NCBI RefSeq assembly: GCF_004155535.1
Contig: NZ_RYUH01000011.1
Span: 1-64,000 of the forward strand
Length of the DNA: 64,000 bases
From: Bifidobacterium pseudolongum subsp. globosum
GTDB taxonomy: Bacteria > Actinomycetota > Actinomycetes > Actinomycetales > Bifidobacteriaceae
Direction: 5' to 3'
Position numbers and translations under genes: made by a program. Below the pieces are notes generated by a model. The model was not told the DNA's origin and made no database searches. It was given only the letters and a program-made list of their open reading frames with translations. Positions 1 to 9,500 of this stretch are shown piece after piece. Numbering within the stretch: position 1 is the stretch's first letter; each line of letters starts with the position of its first letter.

Positions 1-864
1 GTGTCGTCGGTGTCGGTTTCGGGTGGCGCGTCCTCGTTGCAGGTGGGTGGTTCCACGCGGTTCACGGCGAGCGTCAGTCCGGCGGACGCGACCGACAAGA
101 CGGTGACATGGGCCTCGTCGGACACGAAGGTCGCCACCGTGGACGCGAACGGCACGGTGAGCGCCAAGGCGGCCGGCACGGTGACGGTCACGGCGAAGGC
201 CGGCGGCAAGACGGCTTCGGTCAAGGTCACGGTGAGCGCGCCCAGGCCCCAGGTGTCGTTCACCGACGTGTCCGGATCGACCCCGCACTCCCAGGACATC
301 CTGTGGCTGGCGGCCGCGGGCGTGTCCACCGGCTACGCCAACGCTGACGGGTCGTTGCGCTTCGAGGGCATGACCGTCGTCTACCGCCAGGACATGGCCG
401 CGTTCCTGCGCCGCGAGGCCAGGAACCGGGGCGTCGGCGACGCCCCGTCGTGGAAGCCGACCGACAGCGACTGGAAGCGCTTCAGGGATGTCAACCGTTC
501 CACGCCGCACGCCGAGGACATCCTGTGGCTGGTCCACGCCGGCATCTCCACCGGATGGAAGGAAGCCGATGGCACGTCCACGTTCCGGGGCATGAGCCCG
601 GTGGTGCGCCAGGACATGGCCGCGTTCCTACGCCGCCTGGCCGCAAGGGCCGGCAAGGACGGGGGCGTGAGACCCAAGACGGACTTCAGTGACGTGACGA
701 ACGCCACGCCCCATGTGGCGGACGTGCAATGGCTGGGCGGCTCCGGCATCTCGCAGGGCTACCGCAACCCGGACGGCTCGTGGCGGTTCGAGGGCATGAC
801 GAGCGTGTACCGCCAGGACATGGCCGCGTTCATCCACCGCCTCGACACCCACCTCAACAAATAG
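1..864 (+). CDS. C-terminal part of a surface protein with Ig-like and SLH-like repeats (5' partial)
   Basis: This is the end of a longer gene whose start lies outside the window; the GTG at base 1 is simply the window edge. Visible residues 5-80 form a bacterial Ig-like (Big_2) beta domain. Three repeats of about 60 residues follow (about 86-144, 160-218, 228-284), each running F-x-DV, TPHxxDI/V, WL, GIS/GVSxG, FxGM, RQDMAAF. Such repeats occur at the C-termini of extracellular proteins and glycosidases of bifidobacteria and relatives and probably anchor them to the wall. There is no LPXTG or membrane anchor; the protein ends 4 residues after repeat three. The catalytic or binding part is upstream and cannot be inferred. 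A strong hairpin terminator follows. Confidence 0.8.
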   Translation: MSSVSVSGGASSLQVGGSTRFTASVSPADATDKTVTWASSDTKVATVDANGTVSAKAAGTVTVTAKAGGKTASVKVTVSAPRPQVSFTDVSGSTPHSQDILWLAAAGVSTGYANADGSLRFEGMTVVYRQDMAAFLRREARNRGVGDAPSWKPTDSDWKRFRDVNRSTPHAEDILWLVHAGISTGWKEADGTSTFRGMSPVVRQDMAAFLRRLAARAGKDGGVRPKTDFSDVTNATPHVADVQWLGGSGISQGYRNPDGSWRFEGMTSVYRQDMAAFIHRLDTHLNK

Positions 865-883
865 AGCAATACACCCCAAAACG

Positions 884-921
884 GATGGTGCGGGCAAGCC
901 GTTCGGTTTGCCCGCACCATC
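884..921 (+). terminator. Hairpin terminator after the surface-protein gene
   Basis: A 17-bp inverted repeat (884-900 against 905-921, one G.U pair) closes a GTTC loop 20 nt after the stop codon. There is no clear T-run, as is common in high-GC actinobacteria. Confidence 0.8.
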
Positions 922-954
922 TGCGTTCACTGACCTACCCCGGACCGCACGGAT

Positions 955-963
955 TGCTAGAAT
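955..963 (+). promoter_or_regulatory. Extended -10 promoter of parC
   Basis: TG-n-TAGAAT (TG at 955-956, hexamer 958-963) lies 36 nt before the ATG. A GGGAGG ribosome site at 985-990 is spaced 9 nt from the start. No good -35 box is seen. Confidence 0.5.
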
Positions 964-999
964 AGGACGGTTCACGTCGTTCTCGGGAGGTCAAGCAGC

Positions 1000-3663
1000 A
1001 TGGTTTCGCGTCGCAAGTCGCAGGCAGCGGCGGCATATGATCCGCGTACGGTCAAGGAGCACATCGTCGAGACGCCCCTTGGCGAGGAGATGAGCAAATC
1101 ATTCCTCGAATACGCGTATTCGGTGATCTACGCGCGCGCCCTACCCGATGCGCGCGACGGCCTCAAGCCCGTGCAGCGGCGCATCATCTACCAGATGGGC
1201 CAGATGAACCTGCTGCCCACGCGCCCGTACATGAAGTCCGCGCGTGTGGTGGGCGAGGTCATGGGCAAGCTGCACCCGCACGGCGACTCCGCGATATACG
1301 AGGCCATGGTGCGCCTCGCGCAGCCGTTCGCGATGCGCCTGCCGCTCGTGGACGGCCACGGCAACTTCGGCTCGCTCGACGACGGCCCTGCGGCCTCGCG
1401 GTACACTGAGGCTCGTCTGGCGCCGGCCGCGCTCGGCATGAACGGCGACATCGACGAAGACACCGTGGACTTCACACCGAACTACGACAACAAGCTCAAG
1501 GAACCGGAAGTGCTGCCCGCGGCCATCCCGAACCTGCTCGTCAACGGCGCCTCCGGCATCGCCGTCGGCATGGCCACCAACATGGCCACCCATAACCTCG
1601 GCGAGGTCGTGGCCGCCGCCAAGCATGTGATGCACCATCCAGACGCCGATCTCGACGAGCTGATGCAGTACGTGCCCGGCCCGGATTGGCCCGGCGGCGG
1701 CATCGTGATCGGCCGCGCCGGCATCCGCGACGCCTATGCGCAGGGCCGCGGCTCGCTCACCACGCGCGCGGCGACGCATGTGGAGAATGTGACGGCCCGC
1801 AAGAAGGCGATCGTCGTGACCGAGCTGCCGTACATGGTGGGCCCCGAACGTGTGCTTGAGCGCATTTCGGAAGGCGTGAAGAACCATAAGCTCGAAGGCA
1901 TCTCCAATGCGATCGACCTGACCGACCGCCACAACGGCACGCGCATCGTGATCGAACTGAAGACCGGCTTCGACCCGGCCGCCGTGCTCAGCCAGCTGTT
2001 CAAGCACACGCCGCTGCAGGAGAACTTCACGATCAACAATGTGGCACTCGTGGACGGCCGCCCGCACACGATGGGCCTGCGCGAGATGCTCGACGTGTGG
2101 ATCGAGCACCGCCGCGGCGTGATCCGCCGGCGCAGTGAGTTCAGGCGCGCCAAGGCGCTCGAACGGCTGCACTTGGTGGAGGGCCTGCTGCTCGCGCTTG
2201 TGGACATCGACGAGGTCATCCAGGTGATCCGCTCGTCCGAAGACGCCGAGACGGCGAAGACACGACTGATGCAGGTGTTCGACCTTGATGAGGTCCAAGC
2301 GCAGTACATCCTGGACCTGCGTCTGCGCCGCCTGACGAAGATGAGCCGCATCGAGCTGGAGGCGGAGCGCGATGACCTGCGCCGGCGCATCGAGGAACTG
2401 GAGGCGATCCTCGCTTCCGCCGATTCGCTCGACGCCGTGGTAATCCGGGAGATGGACGACGCCGTGGCCGCCTATGGCTCGCCGCGCCGCACCGTGCTGC
2501 TCGATGAGAACGAGGATGGCTCGTTGACCCCCGTGAAGACGCACGGTGACGATTCGCTGGCTGATTTTGCACAGTCCGCCGCGCTCAACGCCGCGAAGGT
2601 CTCGGATGCCGCCGCGGACGTGGCCGCCGCCAAGAAAGCGAGCGACGCCGGCATGGCCGAGGCGTTGCAGATCGAGGACGAACCGTGCGTCATCGCGTTG
2701 AGCGCGACCGGGCTGATCGGCCGCATGAACCCGAAGGCCGCGGATGCATGGCGCATGAGGGACCCCGCCGCCGTGCAGAGCGGCAATGATGTGATCGTCT
2801 CGATGATCCACGCGAGCACGCGGGCCACCTATGGCCTCGTGACATCCGCTGGGCGTTTTGTGCTGGCGCATGCGGTGGAGCTTCCCTCCATCGCCGTCAC
2901 CGAGCCGTTGAGTCTGGCCGGTGGCATCGATGCGGCCGAACTCGTGGTGTCGACCGAGCATACGGAACCGGTGCGTGGTGAACGGGTGATTGCGGCGGTC
3001 GCCATCCCCGGCGAAGGCGAACCGCTCCCCTTGGCTCTTGGCACACGCCATGGCGTGGTCAAGCGGTGGAACCGCGAATCGCCCACGACGATGGATTCGT
3101 GGAGCATCATCGACCTCAAGGACGGCGACGAATTGCTCACCGCACGGGAAGCCGCCGACGGCGACCGTGTGGTGTTCGTCTCCTCTGACTCCTCACTGCT
3201 GACCTTCGACGCCAAGCTGGTGCGTCCACAGGGGCGCACGGCCGCTGGCATGGCTGGCATCCGCCTTGCCGAGGGATGCACGGTCCTGACATGCGCTATC
3301 GTGCCTGCAGCGCAGGTGGCATGGCATGAGGCGCAGACCGACGATCAGGGCGCGGTGACCGAAGCCGCACATGGCGCCGTGGTGCTCACGGTCGCCGGCG
3401 ACGCCGATGCGTTGCCGGGCACCGAGAACGGGTCCGCAAAGCTGACGCCGTTCAGCCTCTACCCCACCAAGGGACGTGCGACCGGTGGCGTGCGTTCGCA
3501 GCGGTTCCTCAAGGGCCAGAACACGCTCGTCAAGGCCTATGTGGGCGACTATCCGCTCGTGGCGTGCACCGAGCATGGCCATCCGGTGTCGTTGCCGCAG
3601 CCGGATATGAGGCGCGATGGCTCGGGCACCGAGCTCACGGCACCGATCACATACGTGGCATGA
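1000..3663 (+). CDS. parC: DNA topoisomerase IV subunit A (ParC / second GyrA-type subunit)
   Basis: Breakage-reunion subunit of a type IIA topoisomerase; works with the ParE subunit encoded at 13368-15698 to decatenate or relax DNA. 887 aa. The catalytic tyrosine is Y135 in AASRYTEAR; the quinolone-determining region [11 protein letters not shown] has S97 and E101 at the positions of E. coli GyrA S83 and D87. The C-terminal third holds beta-pinwheel blades ([26 protein letters not shown]) after an alanine-rich insertion near 515-560. No canonical QRRGGKG GyrA box is visible, which together with the distant ParE partner favours topoisomerase IV over gyrase. The start is supported by GGGAGG 9 nt upstream. 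It converges on the transporter at 3716. Confidence 0.9.
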   Translation: MVSRRKSQAAAAYDPRTVKEHIVETPLGEEMSKSFLEYAYSVIYARALPDARDGLKPVQRRIIYQMGQMNLLPTRPYMKSARVVGEVMGKLHPHGDSAIYEAMVRLAQPFAMRLPLVDGHGNFGSLDDGPAASRYTEARLAPAALGMNGDIDEDTVDFTPNYDNKLKEPEVLPAAIPNLLVNGASGIAVGMATNMATHNLGEVVAAAKHVMHHPDADLDELMQYVPGPDWPGGGIVIGRAGIRDAYAQGRGSLTTRAATHVENVTARKKAIVVTELPYMVGPERVLERISEGVKNHKLEGISNAIDLTDRHNGTRIVIELKTGFDPAAVLSQLFKHTPLQENFTINNVALVDGRPHTMGLREMLDVWIEHRRGVIRRRSEFRRAKALERLHLVEGLLLALVDIDEVIQVIRSSEDAETAKTRLMQVFDLDEVQAQYILDLRLRRLTKMSRIELEAERDDLRRRIEELEAILASADSLDAVVIREMDDAVAAYGSPRRTVLLDENEDGSLTPVKTHGDDSLADFAQSAALNAAKVSDAAADVAAAKKASDAGMAEALQIEDEPCVIALSATGLIGRMNPKAADAWRMRDPAAVQSGNDVIVSMIHASTRATYGLVTSAGRFVLAHAVELPSIAVTEPLSLAGGIDAAELVVSTEHTEPVRGERVIAAVAIPGEGEPLPLALGTRHGVVKRWNRESPTTMDSWSIIDLKDGDELLTAREAADGDRVVFVSSDSSLLTFDAKLVRPQGRTAAGMAGIRLAEGCTVLTCAIVPAAQVAWHEAQTDDQGAVTEAAHGAVVLTVAGDADALPGTENGSAKLTPFSLYPTKGRATGGVRSQRFLKGQNTLVKAYVGDYPLVACTEHGHPVSLPQPDMRRDGSGTELTAPITYVA

Positions 3664-3669
3664 TATAGG

Positions 3670-3704
3670 AAGGGGGCCTGCGGCAGTCTGCCGCAGGCCC
3701 CCTT
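3670..3704. terminator. Bidirectional terminator between parC and the sugar transporter
   Basis: A perfect 17-bp inverted repeat (3670-3686 / 3688-3704) sits between two convergent stop codons, with A residues on one side and T residues on the other, so it can serve both strands. Confidence 0.85.
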
Positions 3705-3715
3705 GTGTTATGCGA

Positions 3716-4678
3716 TCAACGCGTGGTGAACATGCCCATGAGCACGGCACCCGCGGTAATCAGTACCGTGCCAAAAAGAATGAACGCCATCTGGCGTTTG
3801 GATTTGTGTTCATGCAGGATCACGATGCCGCCATACGTGGAGACGATCACGCCGAGCTGCGAGAACGTGGTGGCGATGGCCTGCCCCACATGCGGGCTCG
3901 CCGCGCAGATGAAGACGAGCACATTGCCGACGGCCCACGCCAGGCCGGTGATGATGTTGAGGGCGGTCTTCTTGGCCACGATGAGCTGCGTGTTCTTTTC
4001 GATGAACGTGATGATCGCGAGCGCTGTGAGCACCTGCCCCACCGCCTGTGGCAGGATGACCGAGGTCATGTAGTACAGGCCGTCGCCGCCGGGCGCATTG
4101 TAGATGTCGTCGCCGATGAAGCCGGTTTTGTGCAGCAGGTTCGGGAACAGGAAGTACATCATGAAGCCGAGCGTGGAGAACAACAGTGCGGTGAGCCCGG
4201 CCCGCACGTCCTTCGGCGAGCGTTGCACGGCGCCTTCGGTGTGGTCGCGCGCCGAGCACATCACCGCACCGGCGGTCACGAGGATGATGGCGAGCATGCC
4301 CACGGCCCACACATGGAGCGTGGTCCACTGTTCCAGCACAATGGCGGCCATGAGCGCGTTGCCGACCACTTGACCAGCGGTGGAGATGGGCATGGCGACC
4401 GATACACCGAGGGGTTTGAGTGCGGAATACTGCCCGAACGAGCCGATTGTCCAGAACACACCCGAACACAGCCCCACGACCCAGATGCGTGGATTGTAGG
4501 CGAAGGCCCAGCCGGCGTGGGGCACCACATAGCACAGCGACACCGCAATGGCGAACAGCAGTGCACCGATGGTGGTGCCCAAGGTACCCTGACTCGGTTT
4601 GCCGTCGATCTTTGCCGTGATGATGCTGTTGGATCCAAGGAACACAGCTGGTAGCAGCGCGAGCAGCATATAGGTCAA
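3716..4678 (-). CDS. GRP-family (GlcU/RbsU-like) sugar uptake permease
   Basis: Integral membrane protein of 320 aa with about ten hydrophobic helices in two five-helix halves, the plan of the glucose/ribose porter family (DMT superfamily), which takes up monosaccharides by proton symport. The N-terminal pattern (PAVFLGSNSI) and the second-half start (GFMMYFLFPNLL) fit the family. The start is taken as TTG at 4678, since AGAGGA lies about 8 nt upstream; an in-frame ATG at 4669 is the alternative. It lies alone, convergent with parC, so the substrate (glucose or ribose) cannot be fixed from context. Confidence 0.8.
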   Translation of the reverse strand: MTYMLLALLPAVFLGSNSIITAKIDGKPSQGTLGTTIGALLFAIAVSLCYVVPHAGWAFAYNPRIWVVGLCSGVFWTIGSFGQYSALKPLGVSVAMPISTAGQVVGNALMAAIVLEQWTTLHVWAVGMLAIILVTAGAVMCSARDHTEGAVQRSPKDVRAGLTALLFSTLGFMMYFLFPNLLHKTGFIGDDIYNAPGGDGLYYMTSVILPQAVGQVLTALAIITFIEKNTQLIVAKKTALNIITGLAWAVGNVLVFICAASPHVGQAIATTFSQLGVIVSTYGGIVILHEHKSKRQMAFILFGTVLITAGAVLMGMFTTR

Positions 4679-4811
4679 GGCGTTCGTCCTCTCGTGTTGT
4701 TCGGTGCACCACCCCTATCGCCCACCGAATGGTGCGCCAGTCATTGTACGGCGGCGTGCGCCAACCATAGGCCGTGGTTTGCTCACAGCATGCAACCGCC
4801 GGGCCGCGCGC

Positions 4812-7800
4812 TCACCGGTACAGCTTCATGCCCTGTGGGCTCGGTGCGAATCCCGCGGCACGCAAGGCCACGGTGACGCCACCGCGTTGGGTGAGCGGCA
4901 CACCGTTGCAATCCTTGATGGTCACACTGCCGCCCATATGGCGGTGCAGCATATCCGCAAGCGCCTTGCACGCCTGCTCCTGCAACGCTTCCACACTCGT
5001 GAACATGACGAGACGGCCGGATTTCACGCCGATGTACAGCAGTGCCTCACCGCCGCGTATCACCGTGCAGGCGTCGGCACGGCGGATCGGTTTGGCGGGG
5101 CTGCGCTCCTCCGCCGATGCGGACGCCGACGCATCGTCGTGCGTATCGCCCATCCCTGCCGGATCAGGCCATGCCATCGCCGCACCATACAGGTTGGCGG
5201 GATCGGTCGCGTCCAGAGCCACCGTGCTCGACTGGCCGTTCGCATACTCGCGCAGCACATCCACCGTCTCGCGTTGGGCGAATTGCGCCGCGCCGAATCC
5301 GCGGACGAACATGCCGCGCGCCAGTACGCCTTGCTCTTCCATGCGTTTGAGCACCGGGTAGATGGCGGAAAATCCACCGGGGACGCCCGCCTGCTCGGCG
5401 ATGGGCTGACAAAGCACGCCGTACCGGTCCAACAGCATATCCACCAAGTCGATCGCCCGCTCTTCCGGCGTGCATGGCTCTCCGGCCGCCGTGACCAGCG
5501 ACCAGAGCCCCGTGAGCGCCACGGGTTGGGCGATGCGTACGCGTGCGCGCCTGCGCGAGGAGGATGGCATGCGTGCGCTCACCGTGCCACTGGCTGCCGC
5601 ACGGGCCACGGCGAATGCGCTGTTGGTGATGCGGCCCTCGCGCACCAATCCCCACAACGCGTCTTCGAACGCGGCAGTCGACCATCCCGCCGCCACCAAT
5701 TCGCCGGTTGCGGGATCGATCATCGACTCAGGGTGTTGTTCCCATATCGCGCGGGCACGCTGTTCGAGCTGGTTCGCCGCGTAGGCGCTACCTTCCTCGA
5801 ACACCTGCACAATGGCGTCGGCCATACCCATCTCGTTTTCCGGCTGGGGCTCCCCACCGGACGGTGTGTTGGTGTGCGATGCACAATGCACCTGCAATTG
5901 CACCGAATCGAACGGATAGAACGCCACTGCCCCCAACCGCTCCTTGCCGGCGGCCGGGCCGGCGCCGGTCCACACCACCTCGCCGCTGGCGATCAGTTCG
6001 TCCAGCAGCGCAGGCCGGTAATCACGCACACGCACCGGGAACACCGATTCCTCCCATACGTTGATGGGCAGACTGACGCCTTCGAGCTGCTCCACGACGC
6101 GCATCACGCCATCCACGCCTTCGTAGCGTTCACCGCCCAACGACCCCACACCCTGCCGGTCGAGCACAAAGGACTGGAATTGCGCCGCCTCCACGGGTTT
6201 GACCGCTTTGCGGGCCTTGGCGAGCGATTTCGACCGGATGCGCTTGAGCACATCGGCGTGCACCCATTGCGGCACATCCGCCAGAAGCCGGTCGTCGAAC
6301 CTGCCGGTGAGCATCTGGCCGGAAGCGTGCAGCTCGTCAAGTTCGTGGACCGCCGCCTGTGCGGGCACGCCCAGATCGGCGATCATCTGATCGGCGGTGA
6401 ACGGCGCGTGCGTCACCGCATAGCGGTGCACACGCCCGCGCACATCCCCCTCGTCGAGGTCGTTCCAGAACGTGCGCTCGGCGAGTTGGGCCGTGACCGC
6501 ATCGATCACGCCGTCGTCGAGCACCGAAGACACATCATCGGATCCGAGCAGACGTTCCAGCACCTGCGGATCCATCGACAACAGCTGCGCATTGCGTTCG
6601 GCCTGCGGCACATCGTATTGGTACATGACCGACCCCACAAACCCGAACAGCAGATGCTCGGCCATCGGCGAGGGCGTGGTCGTCTCGGCACTGCGCACTT
6701 CGATGAGCCCCGCCTGCATGCGGGTCAGCACCTCACGCAGTGCGGGCACGTCGTAGACATCCTGCAGGCATTCGCGCGCGGTTTCCAGTAGCAGGGGGAA
6801 GTTTTTGTGCGCGCGCGCAGCCGTCAGCAGCTGGGCCGCGCGCAGGCGCTGCTGCCATAGTGGGACCCGCTTGCCCGGATCGGTGCGTGGCATGAACAGC
6901 GCGCGCGCCGCGCATTCGCGGAACCGCGCGGCGAACAGCACGCTGCCCGAGACCTGCGCCTCGACGATGCGTTGGATGTCGTCCGGGTCGAACGCGATGA
7001 GCGACGCGATGTCGATGCGGCCGTCGCCGTCGGGCAGACGGATGAGGATGCCGTCGTCAGCCGCATAGATCTGGCCGTCAACGGCATAGCGCTGCAACAG
7101 CCGGGCGTTGATCGCGAGCGCCCATGGCTCGTGCACGCGCCTGCCGAATGGCGTGTGCACGACGATGCGCCAGTCGCCTTCCTCGTCGCGGCAGCGTTCG
7201 ATCACCACATGCGTGGCGTCGGGCACCACGCCGGTGGCGGCGCGCTGCTCGGCCAGCAGCCGTGCCAGGTTGTCGATGGCGTTGGCGTCGAGGCCATCTT
7301 GGACAAGGCGGCCCTGCACGGCATTCGTGAAGCGCGGGCCGGGGGCGTGCGGGCCGTCGGGATGCGTCTGGCCGGCGCCCACAAGCCCCTGCGCCACGTC
7401 GTGCACCCATTGGCCTTGCGCCAGACCGAAACGGTAATCGCGGCCGTCGCCGTCGCCATGCCAAAACGGCAGGCGCGCGCTGCGCCCGGGGGCCGGCAGC
7501 ACGATCACGCGGTCGTTGGTGATCTCCTGGATCTGCCAGGACGTGGTGCCCAAGGTGATGATGTCACCGACGCGCGATTCATACACCATCTCCTCGTCGA
7601 GTTCGCCGACGCGCCGCGGGCCCGTACCGGCCTCCCCTTCGGGAAGCACCACCGTGTAGAGGCCGCGGTCGGGGATCGTGCCGCCACTGGTCACCGCGAG
7701 GCGCTGCGCCCCTTGGCGGGCGGCGAGCATGCCGGATTCCTCCTCGAACACGAGTGGGGGCCGGAACGCGGAGAACTCCTCACCGTTATAGGCGCCGGTG

Positions 7801-9485
7801 ACCATGCCCACCACGGCGTCGAACATGTCGCGCTGCAGCGTGCGGTACGGGGCGGCACGGCGCACGGTGCGGAACCATGCATCGGCGCTGATCGGCTCGA
7901 GGCTCGCGGCGGCCACCGTCTGCTGCGCGAGCACGTCGAGTGGGCTGTTGGGCACACGCAGCGGCTCGATGGCGCCGGCGAGCATGCTTTCGACGCTCGC
8001 GGCGGCGCCGATGATCTGTTCGCGCGTCATCGGGTAGATGAGTGCATGCGACACCCCGCCCACGCGGTGGTCGGCTCGTCCCACGCGCTGCAGGCCGGAC
8101 GACACCGACAGCGGCGGCGCCAACTGGATGACCAGATCCACCGAACCCATGTCGATGCCCAATTCGAGGCTGCTTGTGGCTACGACGCATTTGAGTTTGC
8201 CCGCTTTGAGCTGCTCCTCGATCTGCTTGCGCCGGTCTTTCGACACGGAGCCATGGTGCGCCATCGCGATGGCGTCCTGCGGTGCCACAGGACCGACGAG
8301 TTTCGTCGTCGATCCGATGAGCGACCCGTAATGCGCCGGTTCGTTCGACAGGTCGGGGCTTTTACCCTGCCGCTCCAAGTAGAGGTCGTTGAGCTGGGCC
8401 GTGAACCGTTCGGCGAGTCCACGCGAGTTCACGAAAACGAGCGTCGTGCGGTGTGCAAGCACCTCATCAAGCACACTGCGTTGGATCAGTGGCCAGACCG
8501 AGGCGGTGGGTTCGGCGTTTGCGGCGACCGTCGCCGGCGCCCCACTGCCGGCTCGGGCTGTGCTCCCACCTCGATGGGCGGCCGCCGATGGCGTTGCGGC
8601 CGCCGAGCGACCGGCTTCACGGGCCTTGCGATCCGCCAACCGCTGCATTGCCGGCGTGACGCCGGTGATCGAGCTGGAAGACTGCGGTGCATGGGGTTTT
8701 GCCGTGTCCGTCTTGCCGCCACCGTCGCCCATGCGGCTTGCCGGCTCCACGACCTTGAGGTCGAGCGCCGGCCTGCCGCTCGCTTGGGCGATCGTGACGG
8801 GCCGGCTGCCGCCGAGGAACGCCGCGGCTTCATCCACCGGGTTCACGGTGGCGGAAAGCCCGATGCGCTGTGGCGGTGTCTCAAGCCGGTCGTCGAGCCG
8901 TTCCAGACTCAACGCGAGGTGGGCCCCGCGCTTGGTGCCGGCCACGGCATGCACTTCGTCGAGGATCACCGTCTGCACGGTGTCGAGCACGGTGCGGGCC
9001 TTCGATGTGAGCATCAGGTACAGCGATTCCGGCGTCGTCACCAGGATGTCCGGCGGCCTGCTGACGATCGCACGCCGTTCCTGCGGCGTGGAATCACCGC
9101 TGCGCATGGCGATCGAGACCTCGGGCACGGCCAGGCCCATGCGCGCATACTCCTCACGGATGCCGTTGAGCGGCGTTTCGAGGTTTTTCGCGACATCCAC
9201 GCCCAATGCCTTGAGCGGTGAGATATAGAGCACACGCACGCCTTTGCGCGGGCGCTTGCAGCCGTGCTTGCCACCGGCCGCACGCGCCTTGCGGGCGATG
9301 ATGCCGTCGATCGCCGCGAGGAACGCCGAAAGTGTTTTGCCCGAGCCTGTGGGCGCGATGACGAGCACGTTCTCGCCATTATGGATCGCCGGCCATGCCA
9401 GACGCTGCGCTTCGGTCGGCCCACCGAAGCTGCGTTCGAACCATGCCCGTGTGGGGGCGGTGAAACTCTCCAAGCATTCGCACAT
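4812..9485 (-). CDS. lhr: Large ATP-dependent helicase Lhr (long form)
   Basis: Superfamily 2 DNA helicase of 1557 aa, the full-length Lhr type, a 3'-5' ATP-driven DNA/RNA-DNA unwinding enzyme involved in DNA repair in mycobacteria and E. coli. Walker A APTGSGKT is at residues 44-51; DEVH and the SAT motif follow in RecA domain 1; a second RecA domain (VATSSLELGIDMGSVD; QRVGRADHR), a winged-helix/Lhr-core section and a long C-terminal extension complete it. About 85 residues of Ala/Ser/Thr-rich sequence (roughly 240-325) separate the two RecA domains. The start codon has no Shine-Dalgarno but a -10-like GATAAT 7 nt upstream, implying a leaderless mRNA, and a LexA-like palindrome lies across the ATG. 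Confidence 0.93.
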   Translation of the reverse strand: MCECLESFTAPTRAWFERSFGGPTEAQRLAWPAIHNGENVLVIAPTGSGKTLSAFLAAIDGIIARKARAAGGKHGCKRPRKGVRVLYISPLKALGVDVAKNLETPLNGIREEYARMGLAVPEVSIAMRSGDSTPQERRAIVSRPPDILVTTPESLYLMLTSKARTVLDTVQTVILDEVHAVAGTKRGAHLALSLERLDDRLETPPQRIGLSATVNPVDEAAAFLGGSRPVTIAQASGRPALDLKVVEPASRMGDGGGKTDTAKPHAPQSSSSITGVTPAMQRLADRKAREAGRSAAATPSAAAHRGGSTARAGSGAPATVAANAEPTASVWPLIQRSVLDEVLAHRTTLVFVNSRGLAERFTAQLNDLYLERQGKSPDLSNEPAHYGSLIGSTTKLVGPVAPQDAIAMAHHGSVSKDRRKQIEEQLKAGKLKCVVATSSLELGIDMGSVDLVIQLAPPLSVSSGLQRVGRADHRVGGVSHALIYPMTREQIIGAAASVESMLAGAIEPLRVPNSPLDVLAQQTVAAASLEPISADAWFRTVRRAAPYRTLQRDMFDAVVGMVTGAYNGEEFSAFRPPLVFEEESGMLAARQGAQRLAVTSGGTIPDRGLYTVVLPEGEAGTGPRRVGELDEEMVYESRVGDIITLGTTSWQIQEITNDRVIVLPAPGRSARLPFWHGDGDGRDYRFGLAQGQWVHDVAQGLVGAGQTHPDGPHAPGPRFTNAVQGRLVQDGLDANAIDNLARLLAEQRAATGVVPDATHVVIERCRDEEGDWRIVVHTPFGRRVHEPWALAINARLLQRYAVDGQIYAADDGILIRLPDGDGRIDIASLIAFDPDDIQRIVEAQVSGSVLFAARFRECAARALFMPRTDPGKRVPLWQQRLRAAQLLTAARAHKNFPLLLETARECLQDVYDVPALREVLTRMQAGLIEVRSAETTTPSPMAEHLLFGFVGSVMYQYDVPQAERNAQLLSMDPQVLERLLGSDDVSSVLDDGVIDAVTAQLAERTFWNDLDEGDVRGRVHRYAVTHAPFTADQMIADLGVPAQAAVHELDELHASGQMLTGRFDDRLLADVPQWVHADVLKRIRSKSLAKARKAVKPVEAAQFQSFVLDRQGVGSLGGERYEGVDGVMRVVEQLEGVSLPINVWEESVFPVRVRDYRPALLDELIASGEVVWTGAGPAAGKERLGAVAFYPFDSVQLQVHCASHTNTPSGGEPQPENEMGMADAIVQVFEEGSAYAANQLEQRARAIWEQHPESMIDPATGELVAAGWSTAAFEDALWGLVREGRITNSAFAVARAAASGTVSARMPSSSRRRARVRIAQPVALTGLWSLVTAAGEPCTPEERAIDLVDMLLDRYGVLCQPIAEQAGVPGGFSAIYPVLKRMEEQGVLARGMFVRGFGAAQFAQRETVDVLREYANGQSSTVALDATDPANLYGAAMAWPDPAGMGDTHDDASASASAEERSPAKPIRRADACTVIRGGEALLYIGVKSGRLVMFTSVEALQEQACKALADMLHRHMGGSVTIKDCNGVPLTQRGGVTVALRAAGFAPSPQGMKLYR

Positions 9486-9492
9486 ATGTTCG
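9479..9492 (-). promoter_or_regulatory. LexA-like (SOS) box across the lhr start codon
   Basis: On the minus strand it reads CGAACATATGTGCG, one base from a symmetrical CGAAC-N4-GTTCG operator; the internal ATG is the lhr start codon. It lies directly downstream of the putative -10, where a bound repressor would block initiation. Confidence 0.55.
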
Positions 9493-9498
9493 ATTATC
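9493..9498 (-). promoter_or_regulatory. -10 box of lhr (leaderless)
   Basis: GATAAT on the minus strand, 7 nt before the ATG, so transcription should begin at or next to the start codon. It lies between the MFS stop at 9501 and the lhr ATG. Confidence 0.5.
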
Positions 9499-9500
9499 GG

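Noticed and set aside
4704..9228. Long plus-strand frames opposite lhr (to 749 aa)
   Set aside because: They lie entirely within a conserved helicase gene, are Arg/His/Ala-rich and have no domain, promoter or ribosome site; typical antisense frames of high-GC DNA.
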